From the NCBI RefSeq assembly GCF_963678635.1, contig NC_087067.1:53252233-53316232 (forward strand): a stretch of DNA of 64,000 bases, read 5' to 3'. The DNA comes from Symsagittifera roscoffensis (lineage: Eukaryota; Xenacoelomorpha; Acoela; Convolutidae). Shown here piece after piece: positions 18,328 to 30,039 of the stretch. A program made the position numbers and the translations under genes. A model generated the notes under the pieces. That model was given only the letters and a program-made list of their open reading frames with translations. It was not told the origin of the DNA and did not search any database. How positions within the stretch are numbered: position 1 is the first letter of the stretch; every line of letters starts with the position of its first letter.

Positions 18328-20114
18328 TATGACTCTCTTATCTGTAATTATGATAGTAATATGTAGTATACAAAACTCTGATGGACCTAAATTGATTTCA
18401 GAGCTGTTATTCCTCTCTCAGGAGGCAGCTGGCCCCAAGACAAGCTGCCTCCTGAGAGAGCTGGGACTAAGAAGTTGGGACCACCAACTTCTGATAGTCA
18501 GGACCCTAGAGGGAAGCTCCAGCACTTGACACCAATGGAGAAGAAGCTGAATCACAGAATGGTCGAATCTCACCGATGACGATGACGTAGAGAACCAAAC
18601 CGATCTACGTCTCAGAAACTCGTAAAACTGAACTCTCAACTGGGCTAGCATACCCCTTCCAATGCGAATCCTTAAACTTGTTTCTTTGATGTATCTTGAT
18701 GTACATTATTGTGGAATTTTGTATGTTATTTGGTATATCATCTGAAATCAAGTTTTGCAAAAACAAAAATAAGTATGACTCTCTTATCTGTAATTATGAG
18801 AGTAATATGTAGTATAGAAAACTCTGATTGACCTAAATTGATTTCCGAGCTGTTATTCCTCTCTCAGGAGGCAGCTGGCCCCCAAGACAAGCTGCCTCCT
18901 GAGAGAGCTGGGACTAAGAAGTTGGGACCTCCAACTTCTGATAGTCAAGACCCTAGAGAGAAGCTCCAGCACTTGGCACCAATGGAGAAGAAGCGGAATC
19001 ACAGAATGGTCGAATCTCACTGATGACGATGACGTAGAGAACCCAAAAGATCTACGTCTCAGAAACTCGTAAAACTGAACTCTCAACTGGGCTAGCATAC
19101 CCGTTCCAACGTATGCGAATACTTAAACTTGTTTCTTTGATGTATCTTGATGTACATTATTGTAATATTTTTTATGTTATTTGGTATATCATCTGAATTC
19201 AAGTTTTGCAAAAAAAAATAAGTATGACTCTCTTATCTGTAATTATGATAGTAATATGTAGTATACAAAACTCTGATGGACCTAAATTGATTTCAGAGCT
19301 GTTATTCCTCTCTCAGGAGGCAGCTGGCCCCAAGACAAGCTGCCTCCTGAGAGAGCTGGGACTAAGAAGTTGGGACCACCAACTTCTGATAGTCAGGACC
19401 CTAGAGGGAAGCTCCAGCACTTGGCACCAATGGAGAAGAAGCTGAATCACAGAATGGTCGAATCTCACCGATGACGATGACGTAGAGAACCAAACCGATC
19501 TACGTCTCAGAAACTCGTAAAACTGAACTCTCAACTGGGCTAGCATACCCCTTCCAATGCGAATCCTTAAACTTGTTTCTTTGATGTATCTTGATGTACA
19601 TTATTGTGGAATTTTGTATGTTATTTGGTATATCATCTGAAATCAAGTTTTGCAAAAACAAAAATAAGTATGACTCTCTTATCTGTAATTATGAGAGTAA
19701 TATGTAGTATAGAAAACTCTGATTGACCTAAATTGATTTCCGAGCTGTTATTCCTCTCTCAGGAGGCAGCTGGCCCCCAAGACAAGCTGCCTCCTGAGAG
19801 AGCTGGGACTAAGAAGTTGGGACCTCCAACTTCTGATAGTCAAGACCCTAGAGAGAAGCTCCAGCACTTGGCACCAATGGAGAAGAAGCGGAATCACAGA
19901 ATGGTCGAATCTCACTGATGACGATGAAGTAGAGAACCAAAAAGATCTACGTCTCAGAAACTCGTAAAACTGAACTCTCAACTGGGCTAGCATACCCCTT
20001 CCAACGTATGCGAATCCTTAAACTTGTTTCTTTGATGTATCTTGATGTACATTATTGTAATATTTGTATGTTATTTGGTATATCATCTGAATTCAAGTTT
20101 TGCAAAAAAATGAG
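18328..20114 (+). repeat. Two-unit higher-order repeat, two copies
   Basis: 18,328-19,222 (895 bp) and 19,223-20,114 (892 bp) are near-identical dimers. In each, the second unit has the same marks: AATCAAGTTTTGCAAAAAC, GTGGAATTTTGTATG and AGTATAGAAAACTCTGATTG. Confidence 0.8.
18413..18460. repeat. Perfect 18-bp inverted repeat at the chimera junction (example unit)
   Basis: CTCTCTCAGGAGGCAGCT (18,413-18,430), 12-base loop GGCCCCAAGACA, AGCTGCCTCCTGAGAGAG (18,443-18,460). The right arm is family C coding DNA. The left arm has no counterpart in the C copies (which read GGTGCGCTGGCCCC) or in A2. It recurs in nearly all units of both arrays. Confidence 0.9.
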
Positions 20115-20616
20115 TATGACTCTCTTATCTGAAATTATGATACTAATATGTAGTATACAAAACTCTGATGGACCTAAATTGATTTCCGAGCTGTTATTCC
20201 TCTCTCAGGAGGCAGCTGGCCCCAAGACAAGCTGCCTCCTGAGAGAGCTGGGACTAAGAAGTTGGGACCACCAACTTCTGATAGTCAGCACCCTACAGGG
20301 AAGCTCCAGCACTTGGCACCAATGGAGAAGAAGCGGAATCAAAAGTCAAGACCCTAGAGAGAAGCTCCAGCTCTTGGCACCAATGGAGAAGAAGCGGAAT
20401 CACAGAATGGTCGAATCTCACCGATGACGAAGAGAACCAAAAAGATCTACGTCTCAGAAACTCGTAAAACTGAACTCTCAACTGGGCTAGCATACCCCTT
20501 CCAACGTATGCGAATCCTTAAACTTGTTTCTTTGATGTATCTTGATGTACATTATTGTAATATTTGTATGTTATTTGGTATATCATCTGAATTCAAGTTT
20601 TGCACAAAAAAATAGG

Positions 20617-23600
20617 TATGACTCTCTTATCTGAAATTATGATAGTAATATGTAGTATACAAAACTCTGATGGACCTAAATTGATTTCCGAGCTGTTATT
20701 CCTCTCTCAGGAGGCAGCTGGCCCCAAGACAAGCTGCCTCCTGAGAGAGCTGGGACTAAGAAGTTGGGACCACCAACTTCTGATAGTCAGGACCCTACAG
20801 GGAAGCTCCAGCACTTGGCACCAATGGAGAAGAAGCGGAATCAATAGTCAAGACCCTAGAGAGAAGCTCCAGCACTTGGCACCAATGGAGAAGAAGCGGA
20901 ATCACAGAATGGTCGAATCTCACCGATGACGATGACGTAGAGAACCAAAAAGATCTACGTATCAGAAACTCGTAAAACTGAACTCTCAACTGGGCTAGCA
21001 TACCCCTTCCAACGTATGCGAATCCTTAAACTTGTTTCTTTGATGTATCTTGATGTACATTATTGTAATATTTGTATGTTAATTGGTATATCATCTGAAT
21101 TCAAGTTTTGCAAAAAAAAATAAGTATGACTCTCTTATCTGAAATTATGATAGTAATATGTAGTATACAAAACTCTGATAGACCTAAATTGATTTCCGAG
21201 CTGTTATTCCTCTCTCAGGAGGCAGCTGGCACTAAGAAGTTGGGACCACCAACTTCTGATAGTCAGGACCCTACAGGAAAGCTCCAGCACTTGGCACCAA
21301 TGGAGAAGAAGCGGAATCAATAGTCAAGACCCTAGAGAGAATCTCCAACACTTGGCACCAATGGAGAAGAAGCGGAATCAAATAATGGTCGAATCTCACC
21401 GATGACGATGACGTAGAGAACCAAAAAGATCTACGTCTCAGAAACTCGTAAAACTGAACTCTCAACTGGGCTAGCATACCCCTTCCAACGTATGCGAATC
21501 CTTAAACTTGTTTCTTTGATGTATCTTGATGTACATTATTGTAATATTTGTATGTTATTTGGTATATCATCTGAATTCAAGTTTTGCAAAAAAAAATAAG
21601 TATGACTCTCTTATCTCATATTATGATAGTAATATGTAGTATACAAAACTCTGATGGACCTAAATTGATTTCTGAGCTGTTATTCCTCTCTCAGGAGGCA
21701 GCTGGCCCCCAAGACAAGCTGCCTCCTGAGAGAGCTGGGACTAAGAAGTTGGGACCTCTAACTTCTGATAGCCAGGACCCTAGAGGGAAGCTCCAGGACT
21801 TGGCACCATTGGAGAAGAAGCGGATTCACAGAATGGTCGAATCTCACCGATGACGATGACGTAGAGAACCAAAAGGATCTACGTCTCAGAAACTCGTAAA
21901 ACTGAACTCTCAACTGGGCTAGCATACCCCTTCCAACGTATGCGAATCCTTAAACTTGTTTCTTTGATGTATCTTGATGTACATTATTGTAATATTTGTA
22001 TGTTATTTGGTATATCATCTGAATTCAAGTTTTGCAAAAAAAATAAGTATGACTCTCTTATCTCAAATTATGATACTAATATGTAGTATACAAAACTCTG
22101 ATGGACCTAAATTGATTTCTGAGCTGTTATTCCTCTCTCAGGAGGCAGCTGGCCCCCAAGACAAGCTGCCTCCTGAGAGAGCTGGGACTAAGAAGTTGGG
22201 ACCTCCAACTTCTGATAGTCAAGACCCTAGAGAGAAGCTCCAGCACTTGGCACCAATGGAGAAGAAGCGGAATCACAAGAATGGTCGAATCTCACCGATG
22301 GCGATGACGTAGAGAACCAAAAAGATCTACGTCTCAGAAACTCGTAAAACTGAACTCTCAACTGGGCTAGCATACCCCTTCCAACGTATGCGAATCCTTA
22401 AACTTGTTTCTTTGATGTATCTTGATGTACATTATTGTAATATTTGTATGTTATTTGGTATATCATCTGAATTCAAGTTTTGCAAAAAAAAATAAGTATG
22501 ACTCTCTTATCTCAAATTATGATAGTAATATGTAGTATACAAAACTCTGATGGACCTAAATTGATTTCTGAGCTGTTATTCCTCTCTCAGGAGGCAGCTG
22601 GCCCCCAAGACACGCTGCCTCCTGAGAGAGCTGGGACTAAGAAGTTGGGACCACCAACTTCTGATAGTCAGGACCCTACAGGGAAGCTCCAGCACTTGGC
22701 ACGAATGGAGAAGAAGCGGAATCAATAGTCAAGACCCCAGAGAGAATCTCCAGCACTTGGCACCAATGGAGAAGAAGCGGAATCAAAGAATGGTCGAATC
22801 TCACCGATGACGATGACGTAGAGAACCAAAAAGATCTACGTCTCAGAAACTCGTAAAACTGAACTCTCAACTGGGCTAGCATACCCCTTCCAACGTATGC
22901 GAATCCTTAAACTTGTTTCTTTGATGTATCTTGATGTACATTATTGTAATATTTGTATGTTATTTGGTATATCATCTGAATTCAAGTTTTGCAAAAAAAA
23001 ATAGGTATGACTCTCTTATCTGAAATTATGATAGTAATATGTAGTATACAAAACTCTGATGGACCTAAATTGATTTCCGAGCTGTTATTCCTCTCTCAGG
23101 AGGCAGCTGGCCCCAAGACAAGCTGCCTCCTGAGAGAGCTGGGACTAAGAAGTTGGGACCACCAACTTCTGATAGTCAGGACCCTACAGGGAAGCTCCAG
23201 CACTTGGCACCAATGGAGAAGAAGCGGAATCAATAGTCAAGACCCTAGAGAGAAGCTCCAGCACTTGGCACCAATGGAGAAGAAGCGGAATCACAGAATG
23301 GTCGAATCTCACCGATGACGATGACGTAGAGAACCAAAAAGATCTACGTATCAGAAACTCGTAAAACTGAACTCTCAACTGGGCTAGCATACCCCTTCCA
23401 ACGTATGCGAATCCTTAAACTTGTTTCTTTGATGTATCTTGATGTACATTATTGTAATATTTGTATGTTAATTGGTATATCATCTGAATTCAAGTTTTGC
23501 AAAAAAAAATAAGTATGACTCTCTTATCTGAAATTATGATAGTAATATGTAGTATACAAAACTCTGATAGACCTAAATTGATTTCCGAGCTGTTATTCCT

Positions 23601-25426
23601 CTCTCAGGAGGCAGCTGGCCCTAAGACAAGCTGCCTCCTGAGAGAGCTGGGACTAAGAAGTTGGGACCACCAACTTCTGATAGTCAGGACCCTACAGGAA
23701 AGCTCCAGCACTTGGCACCAATGGAGAAGAAGCGGAATCAATAGTCAAGACCCTAGAGAGAATCTCCAACACTTGGCACCAATGGAGAAGAAGCGGAATC
23801 AAAGAATGGTCGAATCTCACCGATGACGATGACGTAGAGAACCAAAAAGATCTACGTCTCAGAAACTCGTAAAACTGAACTCTCAACTGGGCTAGCATAC
23901 CCCTTCCAACGTATGCGAATCCTTAAACTTGTTTCTTTGATGTATCTTGATGTACATTATTGTAATATTTGTATGTTATTTGGTATATCATCTGAATTCA
24001 AGTTTTGCAAAAAAAAATAAGTATGACTCTCTTATCTCATATTATGATAGTAATATGTAGTATACAAAACTCTGATGGACCTAAATTGATTTCTGAGCTG
24101 TTATTCCTCTCTCAGGAGGCAGCTGGCCCCCAAGACAAGCTGCCTCCTGAGAGAGCTGGGACTAAGAAGTTGGGACCTCTAACTTCTGATAGCCAGGACC
24201 CTAGAGGGAAGCTCCAGGACTTGGCACCATTGGAGAAGAAGCGGATTCACAGAATGGTCGAATCTCACCGATGACGATGACGTAGAGAACCAAAAGGATC
24301 TACGTCTCAGAAACTCGTAAAACTGAACTCTCAACTGGGCTAGCATACCCCTTCCAACGTATGCGAATCCTTAAACTTGTTTCTTTGATGTATCTTGATG
24401 TACATTATTGTAATATTTGTATGTTATTTGGTATATCATCTGAATTCAAGTTTTGCAAAAAAAATAAGTATGACTCTCTTATCTCAAATTATGATACTAA
24501 TATGTAGTATACAAAACTCTGATGGACCTAAATTGATTTCTGAGCTGTTATTCCTCTCTCAGGAGGCAGCTGGCCCCCAAGACAAGCTGCCTCCTGAGAG
24601 AGCTGGGACTAAGAAGTTGGGACCTCCAACTTCTGATAGTCAAGACCCTAGAGAGAAGCTCCAGCACTTGGCACCAATGGAGAAGAAGCGGAATCACAAG
24701 AATGGTCGAATCTCACCGATGGCGATGACGTAGAGAACCAAAAAGATCTACGTCTCAGAAACTCGTAAAACTGAACTCTCAACTGGGCTAGCATACCCCT
24801 TCCAACGTATGCGAATCCTTAAACTTGTTTCTTTGATGTATCTTGATGTACATTATTGTAATATTTGTATGTTATTTGGTATATCATCTGAATTCAAGTT
24901 TTGCAAAAAAAAATAAGTATGACTCTCTTATCTCAAATTATGATAGTAATATGTAGTATACAAAACTCTGATGGACCTAAATTGATTTCTGAGCTGTTAT
25001 TCCTCTCTCAGGAGGCAGCTGGCCCCCAAGACACGCTGCCTCCTGAGAGAGCTGGGACTAAGAAGTTGGGACCACCAACTTCTGATAGTCAGGACCCTAC
25101 AGGGAAGCTCCAGCACTTGGCACGAATGGAGAAGAAGCGGAATCAATAGTCAAGACCCCAGAGAGAATCTCCAGCACTTGGCACCAATGGAGAAGAAGCG
25201 GAATCAAAGAATGGTCGAATCTCACCGATGACGATGACGTAGAGAACCAAAAAGATCTACGTCTCAGAAACTCGTAAAACTGAACTCTCAACTGGGCTAG
25301 CATACCCCTTCCAACGTATGCGAATCCTTAAACTTGTTTCTTCGATGTATCTTGATGTACATTATTGTAATATTTGTATGTTATTTGGTATATCATCTGA
25401 ATTCAAGTTTTGCAAAAAAAAATAAG
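20617..25426 (+). repeat. Five-unit higher-order repeat, two copies
   Basis: 20,617-23,005 (2,389 bp) and 23,006-25,426 (2,421 bp) have the same order of unit variants (508, 508, 447, 449, 509 bp). The 32-bp difference is one deletion in the first copy, at about 21,231 in the 476-bp unit, which removes the loop and right arm of the inverted repeat. Confidence 0.85.
22666..22787 (+). repeat. Internal 61-bp tandem duplication of long satellite units (example)
   Basis: 22,666-22,726 and 22,727-22,787 are two copies of AGTCAGGACCCTACAGGGAA..GGAATCAAT, coding DNA from the endonuclease tail. This duplication explains the 508-bp unit class. It also occurs in units beginning at 20,115, 20,617, 23,006, 23,514, 24,918, 53,276 and 54,677. 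Confidence 0.85.
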
Positions 25427-28400
25427 TATGACTCTCTTATCTCAAATTATGATAGTAATATGTAGTATACAAAACTCTGATGGACCTAAATTGATTTCTG
25501 AGCTGTTATTCCTCTCTCAGGAGGCAGCTGGGCCCCAAGACAAGCTGCCTCCTGAGAGAGCTGGGACTAAGAAGTTGGGACCTCTAACTTCTGATAGCCA
25601 GGACCCTAGAGGGAAGCTCCAGGACTTGGCACCATTGGAGAAGAAGCGGATTCACAGAATGGTCGAATCTCACCGATGACGATGACGTAGAGAACCAAAA
25701 GGATCTACGTCTCAGAAACTCGTAAAACTGAACTCTCAACTGGGCTAGCATACCCCTTCCAACGTATGCGAATCCTTAAACTTGTTTCATTGATGTATCT
25801 TGATGTACATTATTGTAATATTTGTATGTTATTTGGTATATCATCTGAATTCAAGTTTTGCAAAAAAAAAATAAGTATGACTCTCTTATCTCAAATTATG
25901 ATACTAATATGTAGTATACAAAACTCTGATGGACCTAAATTGATTTCTGAGCTGTTATTCCTCTCTCAGGAGGCAGCTGGCCCCCAAGACAAGCTGCCTC
26001 CTGAGAGAGCTGGGACTAAGAAGTTGGGACCTCCAACTTCTGATAGTCAAGACCCTAGAGAGAAGCTCCAGCACTTGGCACCAATGGAGAAGAAGCGGAA
26101 TCACAAGAATGGTCGAATCTCACCGATGGCGATGACGTAGAGAACCAAAAAGATCTACGTCTCAGAAACTCGTAAAACTGAACTCTCAACTGGGCTAGCA
26201 TACCCCTTCCAACGTATGCGAATCCTGAAACTTGTTTCTTTGAAGTATCTTGATGTACATTATTGTAATATTTGTATGTTATTTGGTATATCATCTGAAT
26301 TCAAGTTTTGCAAAAAAAAAATAAGTATGACTCTCTTATCTCAAATTATGATAGTAATATGTAGTATACAAAACTCTGATGGACCTAAATTGATTTCTGA
26401 GCTGTTATTCCTCTCTCAGGAGGCAGCTGGCCCCCAAGACAAGCTGCCTCCTGAGAGAGCTGGGACTAAGAAGTTGGGACCTCCAACTTCTGATAGTCAA
26501 GACCCTAGAGAGAAGCTCCAGCACTTGGCACCAATGGAGAAGAAGCGGAATCACAAGAATGGTCGAATCTCACCGATGGCGATGACGTAGAGAACCAAAA
26601 AGATCTACGTCTCAGAAACTCGTAAAACTGAACTCTCAACTGGGCTAGCATACCCCTTCCAATGTATGCGAATCCATAAACTTGTTTCTTTGATGTATCT
26701 TGATGTACATTATTGTAATATTTGTATGTTATTTGGTATATCATCTGATGTCAAGTTTTGCAAAAAAAAATAAGTATGACTCTCTTATTTCAAAATATGA
26801 TAGTAAAATGTAGTATACAAAACTCTGATGGACCTAAAATGATTTCCGAGCTGTTATTCCTCTCTCAGGAGGCAGCTGGCCCCAAGACAAGCTGCCTCCT
26901 GAGAGAGCTGGGACTAAGAAGTTGGGACCACCAACTTCTGATAAGTCAGGACCCTAGAGGGAAGCTCCAGCACTTGGCACCAATGGAGAAGAAGCGGAAT
27001 CACAGAATGGTCGAATCTCACCGATGACGATGACGTAGAGAATCAAAAGGATCTCCGTCTCAGAAACTCGTAAAACTGAACTCTCAACTGGGCTAGCATA
27101 CCCCTTCCAACGTATGCGAATCCTTAAACTTGTTTCTTTGATGTATCTGGATGTACATTATTGTAATATTTGTATGTTATTTGGTATATCATCTGAAGTC
27201 AAGTTCTGCAAAAAAAAATAAGTATGACTCTCTTATTTCAAAATATGACAGTTAAATGTAGTATACAAAACTCTGATGGACTTAAATTGATTTCCGAGCT
27301 GTTATTCCTCTCTCAGGAGGCAGCTGGCCCCAAGACAAGCTGCCTCCTGAGAGAGCTGGGACTAAGAAGTTGGGACCTCCAACTTCTGATAGTCAAGACC
27401 CTAGAGAGAAGCTCCAGCACTTGGCACCAATGGAGAAGAAGCGGAATCACAAGAATGGTCGAATCTCACCGATGGCGATGACGTAGAGAACCAAAAAGAT
27501 CTACGTCTCAGAAACTCGTAAAACTGAACTCTCAACTGGGCTAGCATACCCCTTCCAATGTATGCGAATCCATAAACTTGTTTCTTTGATGTATCTTGAT
27601 GTACATTATTGTAATATTTGTATGTTATTTGGTATATCATCTGAAGTCAAGTTTTGCAAAAAAAATAAGTATGACTCTCTTATTTCAAAATATGATAGTA
27701 AAATGTAGTATACAAAACTCTGATGGACCTAAATTGATTTCCGAGCTGTTATTCCTCTCTCAGGAGGCAGCTGGCCCCAAGACAAGCTGCCTCCTGAGAG
27801 AGCTGGGACTAAGAAGTCGGGACCACCAACTTCTGATAAGTCAGGACCCTAGAGGGAAGCTCCAGCACTTGGCACCAATGGAGAAGAAGCGGGATCACAG
27901 AATGGTCGAATCTCACCGATGACGATGACGTAGAGAACCAAAAGGATCTCCGTCTCAGAAACTCGTAAAACTGAACTCTCAACTGGGCTAGCATACCCCT
28001 TCCAACGTATGCGAATCCTTAAACTTGTTTCTTTGATGTATCTGGATGTACATTATTGTAATATTTGTATGTTATTTGGTATATCATCTGAATTCAAGTT
28101 TTGCAAAAAAAATAAGTATGACTCTCTTATCTCAAATTACGATAGTAATATGTAGTATACAAAACTCTGATGGACCTAAATTGATTTCTGAGCTGTTATT
28201 CCTCTCTCAGGAGGCAGCTGGCCCCCAAGACAAGCTGCCTCCTGAGAGAGCTGGGACTAAGAAGTTGGGACCTCCAACTTCTGATAGTCAAGACCCTAGA
28301 GAGAAGCTCCAGCACTTGGCACCAATGGAGAAGAAGCGGAATCACAAGAATGGTCGAATCTCACCGATGGCGATGACGTAGAGAACCAAAAAGATCTACG

Positions 28401-29438
28401 TCTCAGAAACTCGTAAAACTGAACTCTCAACTGGGCTAGCACACCCCTTCCAACGTATGCGAATCCATAAACTTGTTTCTTTGATGTATCTTGATGTACA
28501 TTATTGTAATATTTGTATGTTATTTGGTATATCATCTGAATTCAAGTTTTGCAAAAAAACATAAGTATGACTCTCTTATTTCAAAATATGATAGTAAAAT
28601 GTAGTATACAAAACTCTGATGGACCTAAATTGATTTCTGAGCTGTTATTCCTCTCTCAGGAGGCAGCTGGCCCCCAAGACAAGCTGCCTCCTGAGAGAGC
28701 TGGGACTAAGAAGTTGGGACCTCCAACTTCTGATAGTCAAGACCCTAGAGAGAAGCTCCAGCACTTGGCACCAATGGAGAAGAAGCGGAATCACAGAATG
28801 GTCGAATCTCACCGATGACGATGACGTAGAGAACCAAAAGGATCTACGTCTCAGAAACTCGTAAAACTGAACTCTCAACGGGGCTAGCATACCCCTTCCA
28901 ACGTATGCGAATCCTTAAACTTGTTTCTTTGATGTATCTTGATGTACATTATTGTAATATTTGTATGTTATTTGGTATATCATCTGAATTCAAGTTTTGC
29001 AAAAAAAATATGTATGACTCTCTTATCTGTAATTATAGTAGTAATATGTAGTATACAAAACTCTGATGGACCTAAATTGATTTCTGAGCTGTTATTCCTC
29101 CCTCAGGAGGCAGCTGGCCCCCAAGACAAGCTGCCTCCTGAGAGAGCTGGGACTAAGAAGTTGGGACCTCCAACTTCTGATAGTCAAGACCCTAGAGAGA
29201 AGCTCCAGCACTTGGCACCAATGGAGAAGAAGCGGAATCACAAGAATGGTCGAATCTCACCGATGGCGATGACGTAGAGAACCAAAAAGATCTACGTCTC
29301 AGAAACTCGCAAAACTGAACTCTCATCTGGGCTAGCATACCCCTTCCAATGTATGCGAATCCTTAAACTTTTTCTATGTAAAATTTTGTATGTTATTTGG
29401 TATATCATCTGAGTTCAAGTTTTGCAAAAAAAAATAAG

Positions 29439-29653
29439 TATGACTCTCTTATCTGTAATTATGAGAGTAATATGTAGTATACAAAACTCTGATGGACCTA
29501 AATTGATTTCGGAGCTGTTATTTTTGAATTAGGCGATGAATTAATAATGATACACTGTAGTATATTTTGTACATATTTATGTTGATTTGTTCAAGTAAAC
29601 GCGGATTTTGGAAATACCAGGTTGTCGTAATTGAAGTCTTTCTGACAAACAAC
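29439..29653 (+). mobile_element. Solo 3' end of family A2 closing array 1
   Basis: Same truncation at GTATACAAAACTCTGATGG as the satellite units, but here the A2 3' UTR continues past GAGCTGTTATT to its own end (TTTCTGACAAACAAC). Array 2 is closed in the same way at 60,084. Confidence 0.75.
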
Positions 29654-29658
29654 ATACG

Positions 29659-29868
29659 TATGACTCTCTTATCTGTAATTATGACTCTCAAATTATACAG
29701 ACTGATGGAGAGAGCAATATTTAATTGAATCTCTTAAGGGTTGCCAGACACTCGATAAACTGATATCCCATAAGGGCTAGCATACCACATTAAAATATTC
29801 ACACCCAAAACTGGAACTGTTTTATGGAGCAGTTTCCAGTACTCTCCAGTACATTTGACTCTCTTAAG
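29659..29868 (+). repeat. E spacer, short version
   Basis: Double target motif, TCTCTTAAGGGTTGCCAGAC, a decayed hairpin (GCATACCACATTAAAATATT) and TGGAGCAGTTTCCAG. It ends in TGACTCTCTTAAG at 29,868 before A2. Almost identical to 60,304-60,513. Confidence 0.6.
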
Positions 29869-29946
29869 CAGTGCCTCCGCGTGTTAGGATTGATGCGTTC
29901 CCGTGCTAAGCAGTGCCTCCCCGTGTTAGGATTGAGTCGTTCGCAG

Positions 29947-29964
29947 GCGCTCGTACGAGGGTGC
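29947..29964 (+). promoter_or_regulatory. Conserved 5' UTR stem-loop, family A
   Basis: GCGCTCGTACGAGGGTGC folds on CTCG/CGAG. Copy b (near 60,591) reads GCGCCCGTAGGAGGGTGC and A1 (near 41,727) GTGCTCGTCTGAGGGTAC, which keep most of the pairing. R2 5' UTRs are known to hold HDV-like self-cleaving ribozymes. I could not trace that full double pseudoknot here, so a link is only a suggestion. Confidence 0.4.
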
Positions 29965-30039
29965 ATAATATGCGGTAATCATCGATCTCATCTCGGCGAG
30001 AGTCAGAAAATATAGCTTCGGCTATATCTACTAAACTGC

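Larger units (their letters stand above)
18328..29438 (+). repeat. Chimeric R2 satellite array 1, 24 units
   Basis: Units start with TATGACTCTCTTA at 18,328, 18,774, 19,223, 19,669, 20,115, 20,617, 21,125, 21,601, 22,048, 22,497, 23,006, 23,514, 24,022, 24,469, 24,918, 25,427, 25,876, 26,326, 26,775, 27,223, 27,670, 28,117, 28,566 and 29,013, and end at 29,438. Most are 446-450 bp; five are 502-509. Each joins about 90 bp of A2 3' UTR (GTATACAAAACTCTGATGG to GAGCTGTTATT) to the last 55 codons of the family C ORF, the C 3' UTR and an A tract. The W lost to TAG in the C copies is TGG here, so the array did not come from those copies. Confidence 0.9.

Noticed and set aside
18418-29200. Many reverse-strand ORFs such as MLAQLRVQFYEFLRRRSFW
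   Set aside because: They are antisense to the satellite unit, recur with every unit, and resemble no known domain.
18328-29438. CRISPR-like array (regular repeats)
   Set aside because: Whole 445-508 bp units are near-identical, with no unique spacers, and they contain R2 coding and UTR sequence.
18328-29438. Telomere-specific retroelement array
   Set aside because: Head-to-tail 3' ends resemble telomeric retroposon arrays, but there is no simple telomeric repeat and the target motif matches 28S, not telomere.
29869-30000. HDV-like ribozyme at the A2 5' end
   Set aside because: Known for R2 in general, and a stem-loop is visible, but I could not trace a consistent P1-P4 double pseudoknot by eye, so I did not annotate it as a ribozyme.
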